64,000 nt of DNA from Thozetella sp. PMI_491 (taxonomy: Eukaryota; Ascomycota; Sordariomycetes; Chaetosphaeriales; Chaetosphaeriaceae): assembly GCA_021432635.1 (NCBI GenBank), contig MU270017.1:558001-622000 (forward strand). The letters are read 5' to 3'. The translations under genes were made by a program, and so were the position numbers. The notes beneath the pieces were generated by a model, which worked only from the letters and a program-made list of their open reading frames with translations, did not search any database and had not been told where the DNA came from. Below are positions 1 to 11,456 of this stretch, piece by piece (position 1 is the first letter of the stretch; every line of letters starts with the position of its first letter).

Positions 1-1707
1 ATGCCAGCAGTCCGCCGCATCCACTCCGCATTTTCGTCTTCCTGCGGTATGAAGTGTGCGCAGGGCATAGTGGGCTCAGGGCTGCATGCGTCCCACCACT
101 TGATTCAGGCACGTAGCTTCTGTGGACTCCTAATGCAGGCGATAGGGTGGGAGAAGGGTTTCAATTTTGTAATCGCAGCAGTAGCAGCATGTAGTAGAGT
201 CATAGATGCTCTTCGAAACGTAGGCGGTAACTTCGGCAACTCTTCCGGCCCGAAGATCTTGGCCTTCATGCAGTCCAGTGTCTCGACTGGATCAAGGGAC
301 CCTAGCTGTGTTGACCGCCAGAGGGGCAAATCTGCCTCAGAATGCTACCTCGGCCTGGCTGTTCTCGAACGGCTCCAACCCGAACCGAATGGGCCCAATC
401 ACCTCCGGTTACTGCTTCGCGTCGATATGGCAGTTCACAGTTCACAGTACTATCAATACATTCCGCTTGTATATTACCAGCCTATGGTGTAGGAAATAGT
501 CAGGCTTTCTTCAACTAGGCAGAAAAATCGGGTTTCTGCGTCGATCAGGAAGGAATGCGATTTTCATAGCCCTTGTACTCTGTAGCACAATATCCCAGGC
601 TGAGTTGCTTTTCACCTTTTTTTTTTCTCGTCTACCCTCTTGAGTGTCCGCAAATTGAAGGGGAAAGAAAATGCATCCCGGAGCAGATTCCTCGCTCGCA
701 CCATGGACGAACCCAGGACAGTGCAGCTTCGCTAAGCAACCAGGAAGCTACAGATCGTGCTGTACGTTCAGGGGAATGCCAGCTCGCAGCTTGCCTGCCA
801 CAAGCTTGGCGCACGCGATCCAGGAGCATTCCAGATTCCAGTGCCCAGGACGAGTTTCCGGGAGTCTCCAAGATCTCCGCGCCGGACAGAATACAGACGC
901 CGAGACATTTTCATCTCCAGCGACGCACAGAAATGGAAGGTTGCAAATGGAGCGCGAGGCATTTCTAGACGCGCAAGGCCGCGCTCGTCTTTTTGGCATC
1001 ATTCCTACGGCGTGTGCGCGTCTCTTGATGGAAGCGGAGTGTGTTGAGGCATGGATGGTGCTTCCAGAACCCTCCCGGGGTTCCGGCTGGTAGGACTCGG
1101 TACCGTGGCTGCGGTACGACATGTCAGCTACCGCAGCCTGCCAGGAATGCGACCCGACCCAAATTGGGTCTACCCGGTGGCTGGGTCTTTCAGCAACACG
1201 TCAACCAAAGCAAAGGATTATTGAATTGTTTTGAATTACCATTCTTAACTACCAGAATACTCTCAGATTTTTAATAGTATTCTTTAAGGTCGCAGCTAGA
1301 AGGATGTGTGTCCTACCTCAGGTACAAGAGAGACATACGGGATGCGAATCAAGCTGGGTGACCCACCCAGGTGCGTCGGATCGTAGGCATTCCTACTTCA
1401 AGTACAGATCATCTCTAGGGCTGATCCCTGCAAACAGCCCCTCACTCAGGGGTAAGTAAACAGCAAGCATTAGCAGTCACCGAAATTCTCCGAAGCCTGA
1501 TAGTCAACAAGTCAATGCCGGATGCAGCTCGATTTTTCAAGTCTGAAAACTTGTATTTATTAATCTTCTCTCCCCATTACACCAAGCCTAGCCACAGTGG
1601 CCCATATTTTCAAGAAGTAGTAGTACACTATATGTACAATGAAGTGGTTGATAATATCTCTTTGCTGAAACCCGCTCCGAAGAAGAAAAGGTATGGTAAC
1701 AAGTGCT
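1..1707. other. Intergenic or unassigned left edge
   Basis: No gene could be supported here. A frame open from the left edge to about 492 on the plus strand and a 74-codon frame at 105-329 on the minus strand both exist, but neither shows a recognisable domain or a convincing splice context. The stretch from about 1200 to 1700 is visibly more AT-rich than its surroundings and contains short inverted repeats such as the one around 1156-1170. Confidence 0.5.
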
Positions 1708-2385
1708 TTAGAGCCTAGCCCAGAGGCCGACGAGCGTGGGAACCAAGAGGAACAACCCAGTTGCAGCTAGCGCGTCGCGTATTGTGCTCCCAGCGAGAGA
1801 TACGGTGACGGGAGATTTGCCTGGCGTGCCGCCGCCGGCGCCGGTAGGCTTGACCCCTGATCCTTGTTGGTTCTGGCCAGGCTTCTGTCCTTGGCCCGAG
1901 TTTCCACCCTGGTTCGGTGAGCTGTCCGTGGGCGTCGGCATTCCCGGGCCATACGGGTGGCTCGAGGCAGGGTATGTCATGGTGGCAGTAACGTGGTCAT
2001 CGCCGCAGACGGTGCAGGTGTGCACAGCGGTGGTGAAGCCGTACGGTACGCAGGTCGAGCTCTCAAAGGTCGGGAGAGAGGACATGCCGGAGTAGACCTC
2101 GGTGACGGTGTACGGGTGCTGTGATGTGCCGGTGGGACAGAACACACCGAAGTTGGTCGTATATATGCTGGTCTGGGCGCACCTCTCGCAGTCACCGCCG
2201 GGCCATAGGGGCATGAGGCAGAAAAAGTTGTAGGGCAATAGCAGAGGAGGAGGAGGCGGCGGGGTGGGTTCGGCGCCTTCCGAGTAGCATGTTGTCACCA
2301 CGGAAGTAGTGTACTTGAGGACCTGCGCGGAGGCGATCCGGGATACCAGGTGGAGGAAGAGAATCCTGGGGAGTTCGGTCCTCAT
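1708..2385 (-). CDS. Small secreted, probably GPI-anchored surface protein
   Basis: A single-exon protein of 225 aa. The open frame runs 67 codons further upstream, but the ATG at 2385 places a typical signal peptide at the very N-terminus (MRTELPRILF..., likely cleavage after ASA or SAQ), so it is preferred. The mature part starts with a Thr/Val/Tyr stretch (KYTTSVVTTC), then a proline run and a Cys-rich segment with paired cysteines (CERC, CTVC). A Gly/Pro/Gln-rich linker and a C-terminal hydrophobic tail preceded by small residues (SLAGST) follow, the usual layout of a fungal GPI signal. The family is not recognised. It lies divergent from the giant adhesin gene, which also begins its mature part with Thr/Val-rich sequence, so a shared role at the cell wall is plausible but inferred. 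Confidence 0.7.
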   Translation of the reverse strand: MRTELPRILFLHLVSRIASAQVLKYTTSVVTTCYSEGAEPTPPPPPPLLLPYNFFCLMPLWPGGDCERCAQTSIYTTNFGVFCPTGTSQHPYTVTEVYSGMSSLPTFESSTCVPYGFTTAVHTCTVCGDDHVTATMTYPASSHPYGPGMPTPTDSSPNQGGNSGQGQKPGQNQQGSGVKPTGAGGGTPGKSPVTVSLAGSTIRDALAATGLFLLVPTLVGLWARL

Positions 2386-3885
2386 GTTGCGTGGTTCGGA
2401 CGGAAGGCGGAGAGATAGATGTTGACCGGGAGGAGAGAGGAGGGAGGCGGACCAGGGATGGTAGAGATGATGGGCTTGGAGCTGGAGCTGTGGAGTGAGA
2501 GTGATCGAGTGGCGAAGAGATCTCTCTATTAATAACCCCTGTGTTTCGTAGTAGCAGCTAGGAGCCCTGAGTATCACTGCATACAAGAGGTAGAGTATAC
2601 TCTCTCAGTAGTGCGGCCGTCTGCTTCCGGCGAAGCCAACTTGATCTAGTATCGTCGACCGTTACCCTGAAAGGCCGGCGGGCTCGCCGTTGAAGCCCCA
2701 GGCAGGCTCTCCTGGCGCCCGGTTCTACGATTCTGGTGGTTATGAATCGATCCAGGCCATCTGGGGGTCGGCATCACCGTCACGAGGGGCACGGATCTGT
2801 ACTAGTATAGGCATAGGCGCCTAGGCCTGACGTCGTTGGTGCTGGAGTGGCCCTGACGGGCGCTGACGGCCCCTCCGTCAGTCCTCAGGCGCTACGAGTC
2901 GTGGCGTCGTCGGTGTAGCGACAGCCTAGACCCAGCAGCGTCACCCGCAGGTCGGGCGGTGGGTCCGCTGTGGAAGCTTTTCAGTCATGGACGTCTTACC
3001 CGGGGACCCTACGACGCAGCGTCTAGACCAGGACAACTGCAGCGCAATCGCAAACGGCCGGGACCCAGCGCCGGGACCCGGGGCCCTGACCGGCCTTTGG
3101 CGGGAAGGGTGGAGTGCCCCTACGTCGCGCCAAGCTCTTGGAGAGTTGCGCGATGCGGGGCAGGCGACGCCGTATGCTGCGGACCCCGCCCCGCGTCGCC
3201 CTGAAAGAATGGCCCAACGACCCGTTAAAAATGTCTTGAGCAGGCGTTGGGAGGCCCCACCCGGACGCGCTGTGGGCGGCTGATCCGCGGGGCAGTGACG
3301 ACAGGCGCCGGATCCGGCCCGTGCGGGTCGTGGCCGGTTCACCTTCGCCCGGTTCCTGACGGTGCCTGACAGAAGGCGCTGGCCAGCTGGTCACCTTCTA
3401 CCGGATCGGGAAGGCACGTCTGAAGTCTATGGACCGCTCACTGGCGGCCCCAAACCGTCGTCTCGAGTTGCCGATTTGGATTGGCACGTCGCTCTCCGCG
3501 CGCACCTTCCCTAAGCTTGGCGACCCGGGATGAAAACGTGCGGCGGCCGGGGAAGGAGAGGCCAGGTGAATATGGAATTTTTTGCCCTGGCGCCATGTCC
3601 GCGTTTCCGGAGTAGCAGATGGAGCGGCAGAAAGATGGGCCTTTGACTTGCTACCTAGAATAAGAATAGCTTGGTCGCGACCGCGCAACGTGTGGGCAAG
3701 TCTAGAGGGTAATCGCTAATCGCTCGATTTGTTGTTGTCCCTGTCGCCGCATCGTCGGCATGTTTCTCCTCGACAGGCGCCGACAACAGCGGTAAGTAAG
3801 CAACTTTACCACACGATCATCACACCTTGCATGCTTCGACCGCCGCGCTTGTGAAATCAGACCCGTGCGCTGGGTTCTCGCCCTG
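2386..3885. other. Shared divergent intergenic region
   Basis: A 1.5-kb GC-rich spacer between the divergent surface-protein genes. It probably holds both promoters. No clear TATA element, repeat or RNA gene was recognised. Short open frames on both strands overlap one another and have no visible domain. Confidence 0.5.
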
Positions 3886-6800
3886 ATGCGTACGACCTCC
3901 CCCTCGGCCGTCTCCCTGGCCGTCTTTCTGCTCTGGATCCTCGACCTCGCCGCCGCCAGTCCTCGGCCTCTCCCGGGAGCTGAACCCCTCAAGCGATACG
4001 AGTCCCTCTTTCAGCCCCCCCGCATGATCTGCCGTACCTATGTAACAACCATTTTGGTCACAGTCGACAATCCCACCCAGACGGGAACGGACCACGGGGG
4101 CAAGCCATCGGGTGGGAACAATGGAAATGGCAACAACAACAACAACAACAACAACAACGGCAATAGTAATGGCAACGGTAACGGTAACGGGGCCACGGAC
4201 ACCGGCTCGGGAAATGGGCACTTTACGGGATCCAACCCCTCAGGAGCAAATGTCGATGCCATCTATGCGACGACGTACATTCCATATACCGGCACGAGCA
4301 GGATCACGGCACCGATCACAATCACCATACCTCCTTCCGGCACGTGGCCGGGTCTGATAATCATCGAGACACTGCCACCTGAAACCTCCAGTTCGAGAGG
4401 GTCGTTGAAGACAAACGTCAGAGCTGGCGGTAAAAAAACATCGAAGACCTCGACGACATCGACCGGGTCTCAAATAAGCGTGGTCGCTTCAAGCGTTCCT
4501 TCAGAGGCAAGTAGCCCTGCCTCCGTGCCTAGCTCTTCTGCCTCGTCAGGAGGCAATTCAGTCGCGCCAGCTAGCAATTCCGCGTCGTCAGCTGGCTCTT
4601 TTGCCTCGTCGCAGCCGGTTTCGTCGTCGGGCACTCCGGCTTCGTCAACGGGCTATCCTAGCTCATCAGGCCAGTCCGCCTATTCACCAAGCCATTCCGG
4701 CTCGTCAGAGCAGCCGACCCAATCTTCCAATCCTCCCGCATCGTCATCTGGCAGTTCTGGATCCTTGGGGAGCTCTTTCGGATCAGGCGGTACAATAAAG
4801 ACGGCCATCAAAATAGGTGGGAAGAAGACAACGACAACGACGACATCCTCTTCGTCTTCGACTGGCTCAGTGAGATCGAGTAGCAACAATTCTTCACCAA
4901 AAAGCTCGTCTGTTGCATCATCAGTCCCCCACTTGTCACAAAACAGCCCCTTCGCCTCCTCAGCGAGGTCTCCTGTGGCATCTTCGAGCTTCCAGGGATC
5001 GCAAGGTAGTACCCTTGCGTCGTCCACTAATGCTCCTCCGGCGTCATCGTCCCCTGCTGTCTCACAAAGTAGTGTTCCTGCCTCATCGACCAATACTCCC
5101 GCAGCATCATCTACTCCCCTTGCCTCGTCAACGAATGCGCCTGCAGTATCGTCAACGAGCTACATTATTGACACAGAGGACTATTCCGGATCTGGTCAAA
5201 TCTCGGTGCCATATACAACAACAATACCGGCTAGCGGGACGTTTCCACCAGTGATCCGTATTGTTGTTCCACAACGACGTACTCGAGCAACTTACATCAC
5301 TTCGACTGTGGCCTACACCGGGCCTGGTCAGATCACGGCCCCGATTACAACCACGATACCCCCGAGCGGTAGCGAGCCCGGCGTGGTTCTCATCGAGACG
5401 CCTGCTTCCATGGCTGCTTCTACACTTGCATCTACGCCTGCATCAGCTCCTGCAAGCACATCTCCGCCCATATCTCCACCCTCATCTCCATCCACATCTC
5501 CAAACTCGCCTCCAAGCACTACTTCCTCTACTACTACTACCATTACACCCATGGGCCCATCTGCAGTTTCGTCCTCGTCCTCATTTTCGCTTGCGGCTTC
5601 ATCTTCGCCTATCTATATCACGTCAACAGTGGTATATACCGGCCTAAGCCAACTTTCAGGTCCAATTACCACGATCATGCCGCCTATGGGAGGTCTTCCT
5701 GGAGTCATCTTGATCCAAGTCCCTCGTCCAGCCACCTACATCACGACTACTGTGACCTACACCGGGCCCGGCCAGATCGCAGGTCCGACGACCACTACTA
5801 TACCACCCAGTGGGACGAACCCGGGCATCGTGCTCGTACAAATTCCCTCTTCGTACGCCTCCCCCTCCCAGACTCTATCTGCTAGTTCCTATAGTTCTCA
5901 ACCCCTCCCTATGATCTCTTCATCTGCTGGTCCCACTACATCCCAAATGAGTGCCTTGAGCTTGCCCCCTCCCCAAATCACCAGCACTGTCCCCCCAGCC
6001 TCAAGGTCTCTCGGTGCTGGCTTCAGCTCGACCAGTGCTATCACTTCTAGCTCATTCTCTCCCCAAGCTACCTCTACTATCTCGCCAACTTCAAGTGCTC
6101 TCATATCTAGCTCTCTTTCCTTCTTAACTATCACTACTGCTTCATCAGTGTCAGGCTCTACTAGTTCTAGCTTTTCCTCGTCCCAAATTACCACTGTTGC
6201 ATTTCCCGTTTCGAGCTTTCCCGCTGCTGCTTCCTCTTTCCGAACTATCACTATTGTCTCAGCGGCAACTCGCTCTCCATCTATCCTCTCCTCCCAAGGC
6301 ATTACCTCTAGCTTGCCAGCTGCGAGCCTTCTAAATACCAGCCCGTCCTCCCCACGAGTCACCATTTTTAGCTCCCCAGCTTCCGCATCTCAGACTAGCA
6401 CATCTAACTCAATCGTATCAAGCGCTCCGACAAGCAGCTCCGCTGTTTCTCAAGCTACGACTACAAGCTCTTCGACCTCGAGCTCTCCGACTACGACCCC
6501 GCCGGTTTCTCAAAGTTCTACTCCAGGTTCAGCCGCCTCAAGCTCCCCGACTGCCACATCGCCCACCACTAACTCTCCTGCTTCTCAAGCCACCACCTCG
6601 GGCTTGCCTGCTTCAAGCTCTCCTACTACCTCTTCTACTTCCCAAGCTCCGCCATCTAGCTCTCCTACTACGGCTGCATCTTCTGCTCAAACTACCACCA
6701 GTACCTCTCAAGTGCCCGCCTCTGGCTCTCTTACTACGTCCACCTCTTCTTCTACAGGTTCCCAGGCTCCTGTTTCTAGTTCTCCAACCACAACTGCCGT

Positions 6801-9800
6801 GGCCCCAGGTTCAAGCTCTCTTATGAGTAGTAGTACGAGTTCCTCCGCTTCTCAACCTCCCGTTTCTAGCTCTCCAACCACAACTTCCGTGTCCCCAGGT
6901 TCAAGCTCTCCTACTGCTGGAAGTACGAGCTCTGCTGCTTCCCAAGCTTCCACAACTAGTAGTACGAGTTCTACCGCTTCTAGCTCCCCTACAACGAGCA
7001 TCTCTAACCCTCCCGCTTCCCAAGCTCCCACTACCACTAGTACGAGCCCTGCGGCTTCCAGTTCTCCCACCACAAACACCTCCAGCACCGCCGTTTCCCA
7101 GGCTGCTGCCTCAACTTCTTCCACTGCAAGCAGTACGAACTCTGCCACATCTCAAGCTCCCGCTTCTAACTCACTAACCACTGCGTCCGTCTCCCCAGCC
7201 CAAAGCCCTCCTCCTACCAGCAGTACGAACTCCGGCGTCTCTCAAGTTTCCACTTCTCCAACTACTACTTCAAGCCCCGCGGCATCCACCTCTCCTACTG
7301 CGGGCTCTTCTCCTCAGATGACCAGTTCTAGCACTTCCATCTCTCAATCTCCGGCGTCTAGTTCTCCTACTACGAGCTCCAGTTTTAGCTCATATGTTAC
7401 CATTACTACCATTTACACTGGCATTATACCGCTGGTGGGAACTACAACGTTGACAATCCCGCCTAGCGGCACTGTCCCTGGAACTGTCATAATCGAGATG
7501 CCACCATCCTATGTCACCTTGACGACACTGTACTTTGGCTCGGTCGCCACGACCACTACAGCTCCTCTCTCTGGGTCAGGGCCCATAACTGTGATTATAG
7601 AGACTCCTGCATCCTACGTCACAACTACCGAACTTTATACCGGCTCGGCCTCTATAAATGGCCCTACTACTATAACCACCATCCAACCGGTAGGTACCGC
7701 GCCAGGCACCATCATCGTACAGACTCCTGCGGTTTACGTCACCGTGACAACTCAGTACTTTGGTGTAGCGACGACGACTACTACTGTCTCCCCTTCGGGA
7801 GCTGTCCCAGGCACCATCATCATCGAAACACCGGCCCCTTATACCACCGTTACTTCTCCCTACACAGGACCTGGCCAGATTGCCGCGCCTACTACAACAA
7901 CAGTACCACCGGGAGGCAACGCGCCTGGGACGGTCCTAGTTCTCACCCCAGCGCAATATATCAGCCTTACCTTACTTTATACAGGTACGAGTCAGCTCGC
8001 TGCTCCACTGACTACCACACTACCTCAATCTGGTCTGGGGCCTACGACGATCCTAGTGCAAGTCCCAGGGTCCTATGTCACTTTCACGACGCTGTATACT
8101 GGTCCCATTTCGCTGGCGGGACCGATAACGACAACAATTACCCCAACCGACACTGCACCGGGGACGGTCTTAATCCAAACCCCGGCATCATATACTACGA
8201 TTACAACACTGTACGCTGGCTCTATTACTTCTACTACTACTGTTCCTGCATCTGGAAATGTTCAAGGCACAGTCATCATCCAGACCCCGCCAGGATATAC
8301 AACCATCACTACTCTATACCCTGGCTCCATTACCACCACTACCACGGTGCCGCCTGCTGGATTAGTCCAAGGTACCGTCGTCATACAGACCCCGGGAGTA
8401 TATACAACGATTACTACCCTATACTCGGGCTCTATAACATCTACTACAACAGTACCAGCAGTTGGAAACGTCCAAGGCACCGTTATTATCCAGACTCCAG
8501 CATCATATACAACCATCACTACACTATATAGTGGCTCCGTTACAACCTCGACGACTGTACCAGCAGTTGGAAACGTTCAGGGCACCATTATTATCCAAAC
8601 TCCGGCGGTATACACGACTCTTACTACACTGTATGCCGGTTCTGTTATGTCTACCACCACTATTCCTGCATCTGGAAATGTTCAAGGCACAGTCATCATC
8701 CAGACCCCGCCAGGATATACAACCATCACTACTTTATACCCTGGCTCCATCACCACCACCACGACAGTACCGCCTGCTGGATTAGTCCAAGGCACTGTGA
8801 TCATCCAGACCCCGGGAGTATATACAACAATTACTACCCTATACTCGGGCTCTATAACATCTACTACAACAGTACCAGCAGTTGGAAACGTCCAAGGCAC
8901 CGTTATTATCCAAACCCCACCTTCTTATACAACCATCACTACATTGTATTCGGGCTCCGTGACGTCTACCACTACTGTACCTGCATCTGGCAACGTTCAG
9001 GGCACCGTAATTATCCAGACTCCAGCATCATATACTACGATTACAACGCTGTATGCCGGTTCTGTTATGTCTACCACTACTGTTCCTGCATCTGGAAATG
9101 TTCAAGGCACAGTCATCATCCAGACCCCACCGGGATATGCAACTATCACAACATTATATCCAGGCTCCATTACCACCACCACGACAGTACCGCCTGCTGG
9201 ATTAATCCAAGGCACTGTGATCATCCAGACCCCAGGCGTGTATACTACGGTCACGACGGTTTATACGGGCCCGGGCACGATCGCGGCGCCGACCACCGTG
9301 ACAACCATCTCAGCCTCCGGGGTTGTTCCGGGGACTGTCATTGTACAGACGCCTGGCTCATTTACAACGCAGACCACGATATATGCGGGCTCGATTACAA
9401 CCACCACCACAGTGCCGCCTAGCGGCAACGTCGCCGGCACTGTCATCGTCCAGACCCCTCCCGGATATGCTACAATCACTATCCTCTATACGGGATCGAG
9501 CCAGATTGCCGGTCCCATCACCGGCACCATTCCTCCTGTCGGCACGACGCAAGGCACGGTGGTTGTCCAGCTGCCGCCGTCCTACACCATTGTGACGACA
9601 CAATACGGCGGGTCAGTGACGCTGACGAGCACAATAACGCCGACCGACACAACGCCAGGCACGATTCTGGTGCAGGTCCCGACGCCGTATGTCACCGTGA
9701 CCAGCCTGTATACTGGCCCCGTACAGCTCGCTGGTCCTTCGACAACGACCATCTCGGCCGCAGCAGGCGGCACTGGCACCGTCGTCGTGGCGACTCCGCC

Positions 9801-10990
9801 GGTGACCGTCACCGTCACGACGCTCTACACGACAGGAACCACAACGTTGACGTCCACTATCCTCCCGACGGGAACTGCTGCGCCAGCTACTGCAACGATC
9901 TTGATCCAGACACCAGGTGCGTACGTTCAGAGCACCGTCACCGTTCTCGCTGCGACCGTGACGGCAACAAAAACGATATCGACCGTCTATCCTTCTGGAA
10001 ACGTCGCGGGCACCTATATCGTCCAAGTCCCGCCGACCACTATAACGACCATCATTCCATACACGACATGGGGGCAGCCTATTTCGGTTGCGATCACATC
10101 CTCTACGGCCGCGTCGGGAACGGTGCCGGCTTACGTGGTAAGTTCACCTGTCCTGCCCTTGTTGTGCATTCGCAAGCTGACCAAGCCCCTCTCTACAGAC
10201 CATCCAGTCTCCGATGGCTACATGGTCTTGCAGTTCTGGATTGGCTTACATCGTCACAAACACTACTCTGTACTCAGTCAGCAGCACCGGTGTTGAGACA
10301 CAGTTGTTCACCAACCTTGGCGACGGCCGCCCCATCAACGCCCTCGGCTACAACCGGGGCGACAACTACTTGTACGGAGTCCTTCAGACTGGGACTGGCA
10401 ATGCCGCCATCATGCGTATCGGAAGCGACGGCAGCTATGCGATTGGTCCAACGTTGGCCACGTCTCTCCTGGGTCTCGTCAACTACCAGCTCCAGTCGGG
10501 CGATATCGACGAACAGTACCAATACTGGATCTCGGCTGGCGGCGCAGTCTGGTTTAAGATCGATATGAGCATTGGATCTTCGAACTACGGCACCGTAGTT
10601 CTGGGAGGCGGCGGCCTCACAGGCACAAGTGTGACCAACCTCCTTGTCCCCGAACCGATCGCCGATTGGGCTTGGACGCCTTCTGGAGGTAACTACCTCT
10701 ACAGCGTCGCGCGTGATACGAATAGCGGAGCGACCACCGTTCTCTTGCAATTCAATCGCCTCACTACGTTGTGGTCGGTAAAAGCCACCTTCAGCCAGAT
10801 CATTGGCTCGCAGGGAACCGAGTTCTTCGGTGCCGTGTGGCCCAATACCGATGGATACCTCTACGCTCAAGACAACATCAGCGGCGACATATGGAAGTTC
10901 CCAGTCAACGCTACCGGTACCGTTTCCAGTGCCCTTAGACTGACAGGCGGGTTGGCTATGGCCAACAGCGATGGGGCAAGATGCACATAA
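3886..10990 (+). CDS. Giant repeat adhesin with DUF6923-like C-terminal domain
   Basis: Two exons (3886-10137 and 10199-10990) give 2,347 aa. The frame is open from a GTG at 3865, but the first ATG is at 3886 and starts a signal peptide (MRTTSPSAVS, hydrophobic core, AAAS). An Asn/Gly linker encoded partly by nine AAC codons follows. Next come Ser/Thr/Pro-rich stretches (about residues 165-425 and 655-1170), interrupted by 35-40 aa beta-type repeats of the pattern TYITTTVTYTGPG...TTTIPPSG...PGIVLVQIP. A continuous block of about 25 such repeats spans residues 1171-2084 and resembles flocculin repeats. The 61-nt intron (GTAAGT...TACAG, phase 0) joins this to a domain starting CSSGLAYIVTNTTLYSV with GYNRGDNYLYG, matching the DUF6923 beta-propeller-like family. 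No GPI tail is present, so the protein is probably secreted or wall-associated. Role in adhesion is inferred from architecture. Confidence 0.85.
4132..4158 (+). repeat. (AAC)9 trinucleotide microsatellite inside the adhesin
   Basis: Nine uninterrupted AAC triplets, in frame, encode a poly-asparagine run at about residues 83-91 of the adhesin. Flanking AAT/GGC codons extend an Asn/Gly linker just after the N-terminal segment. Length variation here would stay in frame. Confidence 0.9.
8188..9237 (+). repeat. Ten tandem 105-bp units arranged as a 420-bp higher-order repeat
   Basis: Ten units of exactly 35 codons (consensus YTTITTLYxGSITTTTTVP, then AxGNVQGTVIIQTP) run without interruption. Unit types recur every fourth position: units 2, 6 and 10 carry the PPAGLVQG (or PPAGLIQG) variant, and units 3 and 7 carry PAVGNVQG after a GVYTT start. 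The DNA at 8281-8490 and 8701-8910 is nearly identical, so the recently amplified unit is about 420 bp. Flanking repeats are more diverged and some are longer (about 38-40 aa, with GPG.IAAP). Confidence 0.9.
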
Positions 10991-11456
10991 AACAAATGAT
11001 CGCATAAATGCCGCCCTCAGTCAGCCGACACACTTCTTGTTCTGTTTTAGTACGCTTTAGGGTCGAGGCTGGCTCTTGTACCATTCCCTACATCGTTTCC
11101 ATACCTTATTTCCTTTTTTCAGATCGTGTATTGTACATACCTCAGTCTCGAGGCAGTCGCTCATGGCGCCTCGCCTTCTTGTCCGGCGTGCAGGGCTGCG
11201 ACTGCCATCAAACTCTCCAAGCCGACCAACCACTGGTGACAGCACGGGGACGTATGAGCCGATGAGGCCCGCAGGAGGCACATCGGAAGACATATCGGAA
11301 GGAAACCGTTGGCCAGGCCCGTTCTCAGCTCATCCAGAGCCGAGAGCAGTGAGTTGTGTGATTCTTTGCTACAAGCGTCTATGCACTATACAGTATAATG
11401 AGTCCCCGGCACCCACCCGCGCACCGAAACGCCGTGTCTAGCCCGTAACCCGTGCT
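10991..11456. other. Intergenic, convergent 3' ends
   Basis: Spacer between the convergent adhesin and carrier genes, presumably holding both 3' UTRs. Short open frames here have no recognisable domain and no convincing start context. Confidence 0.5.

Noticed and set aside
105-329. 74-codon minus-strand frame near the left edge
   Set aside because: Looks somewhat protein-like (GPEELPKLPPTFRR) but no domain, start or splice context could be established.
3865-3885. GTG start seven codons before the adhesin ATG
   Set aside because: Fungal nuclear genes start at ATG; the ATG at 3886 gives a normal signal peptide.
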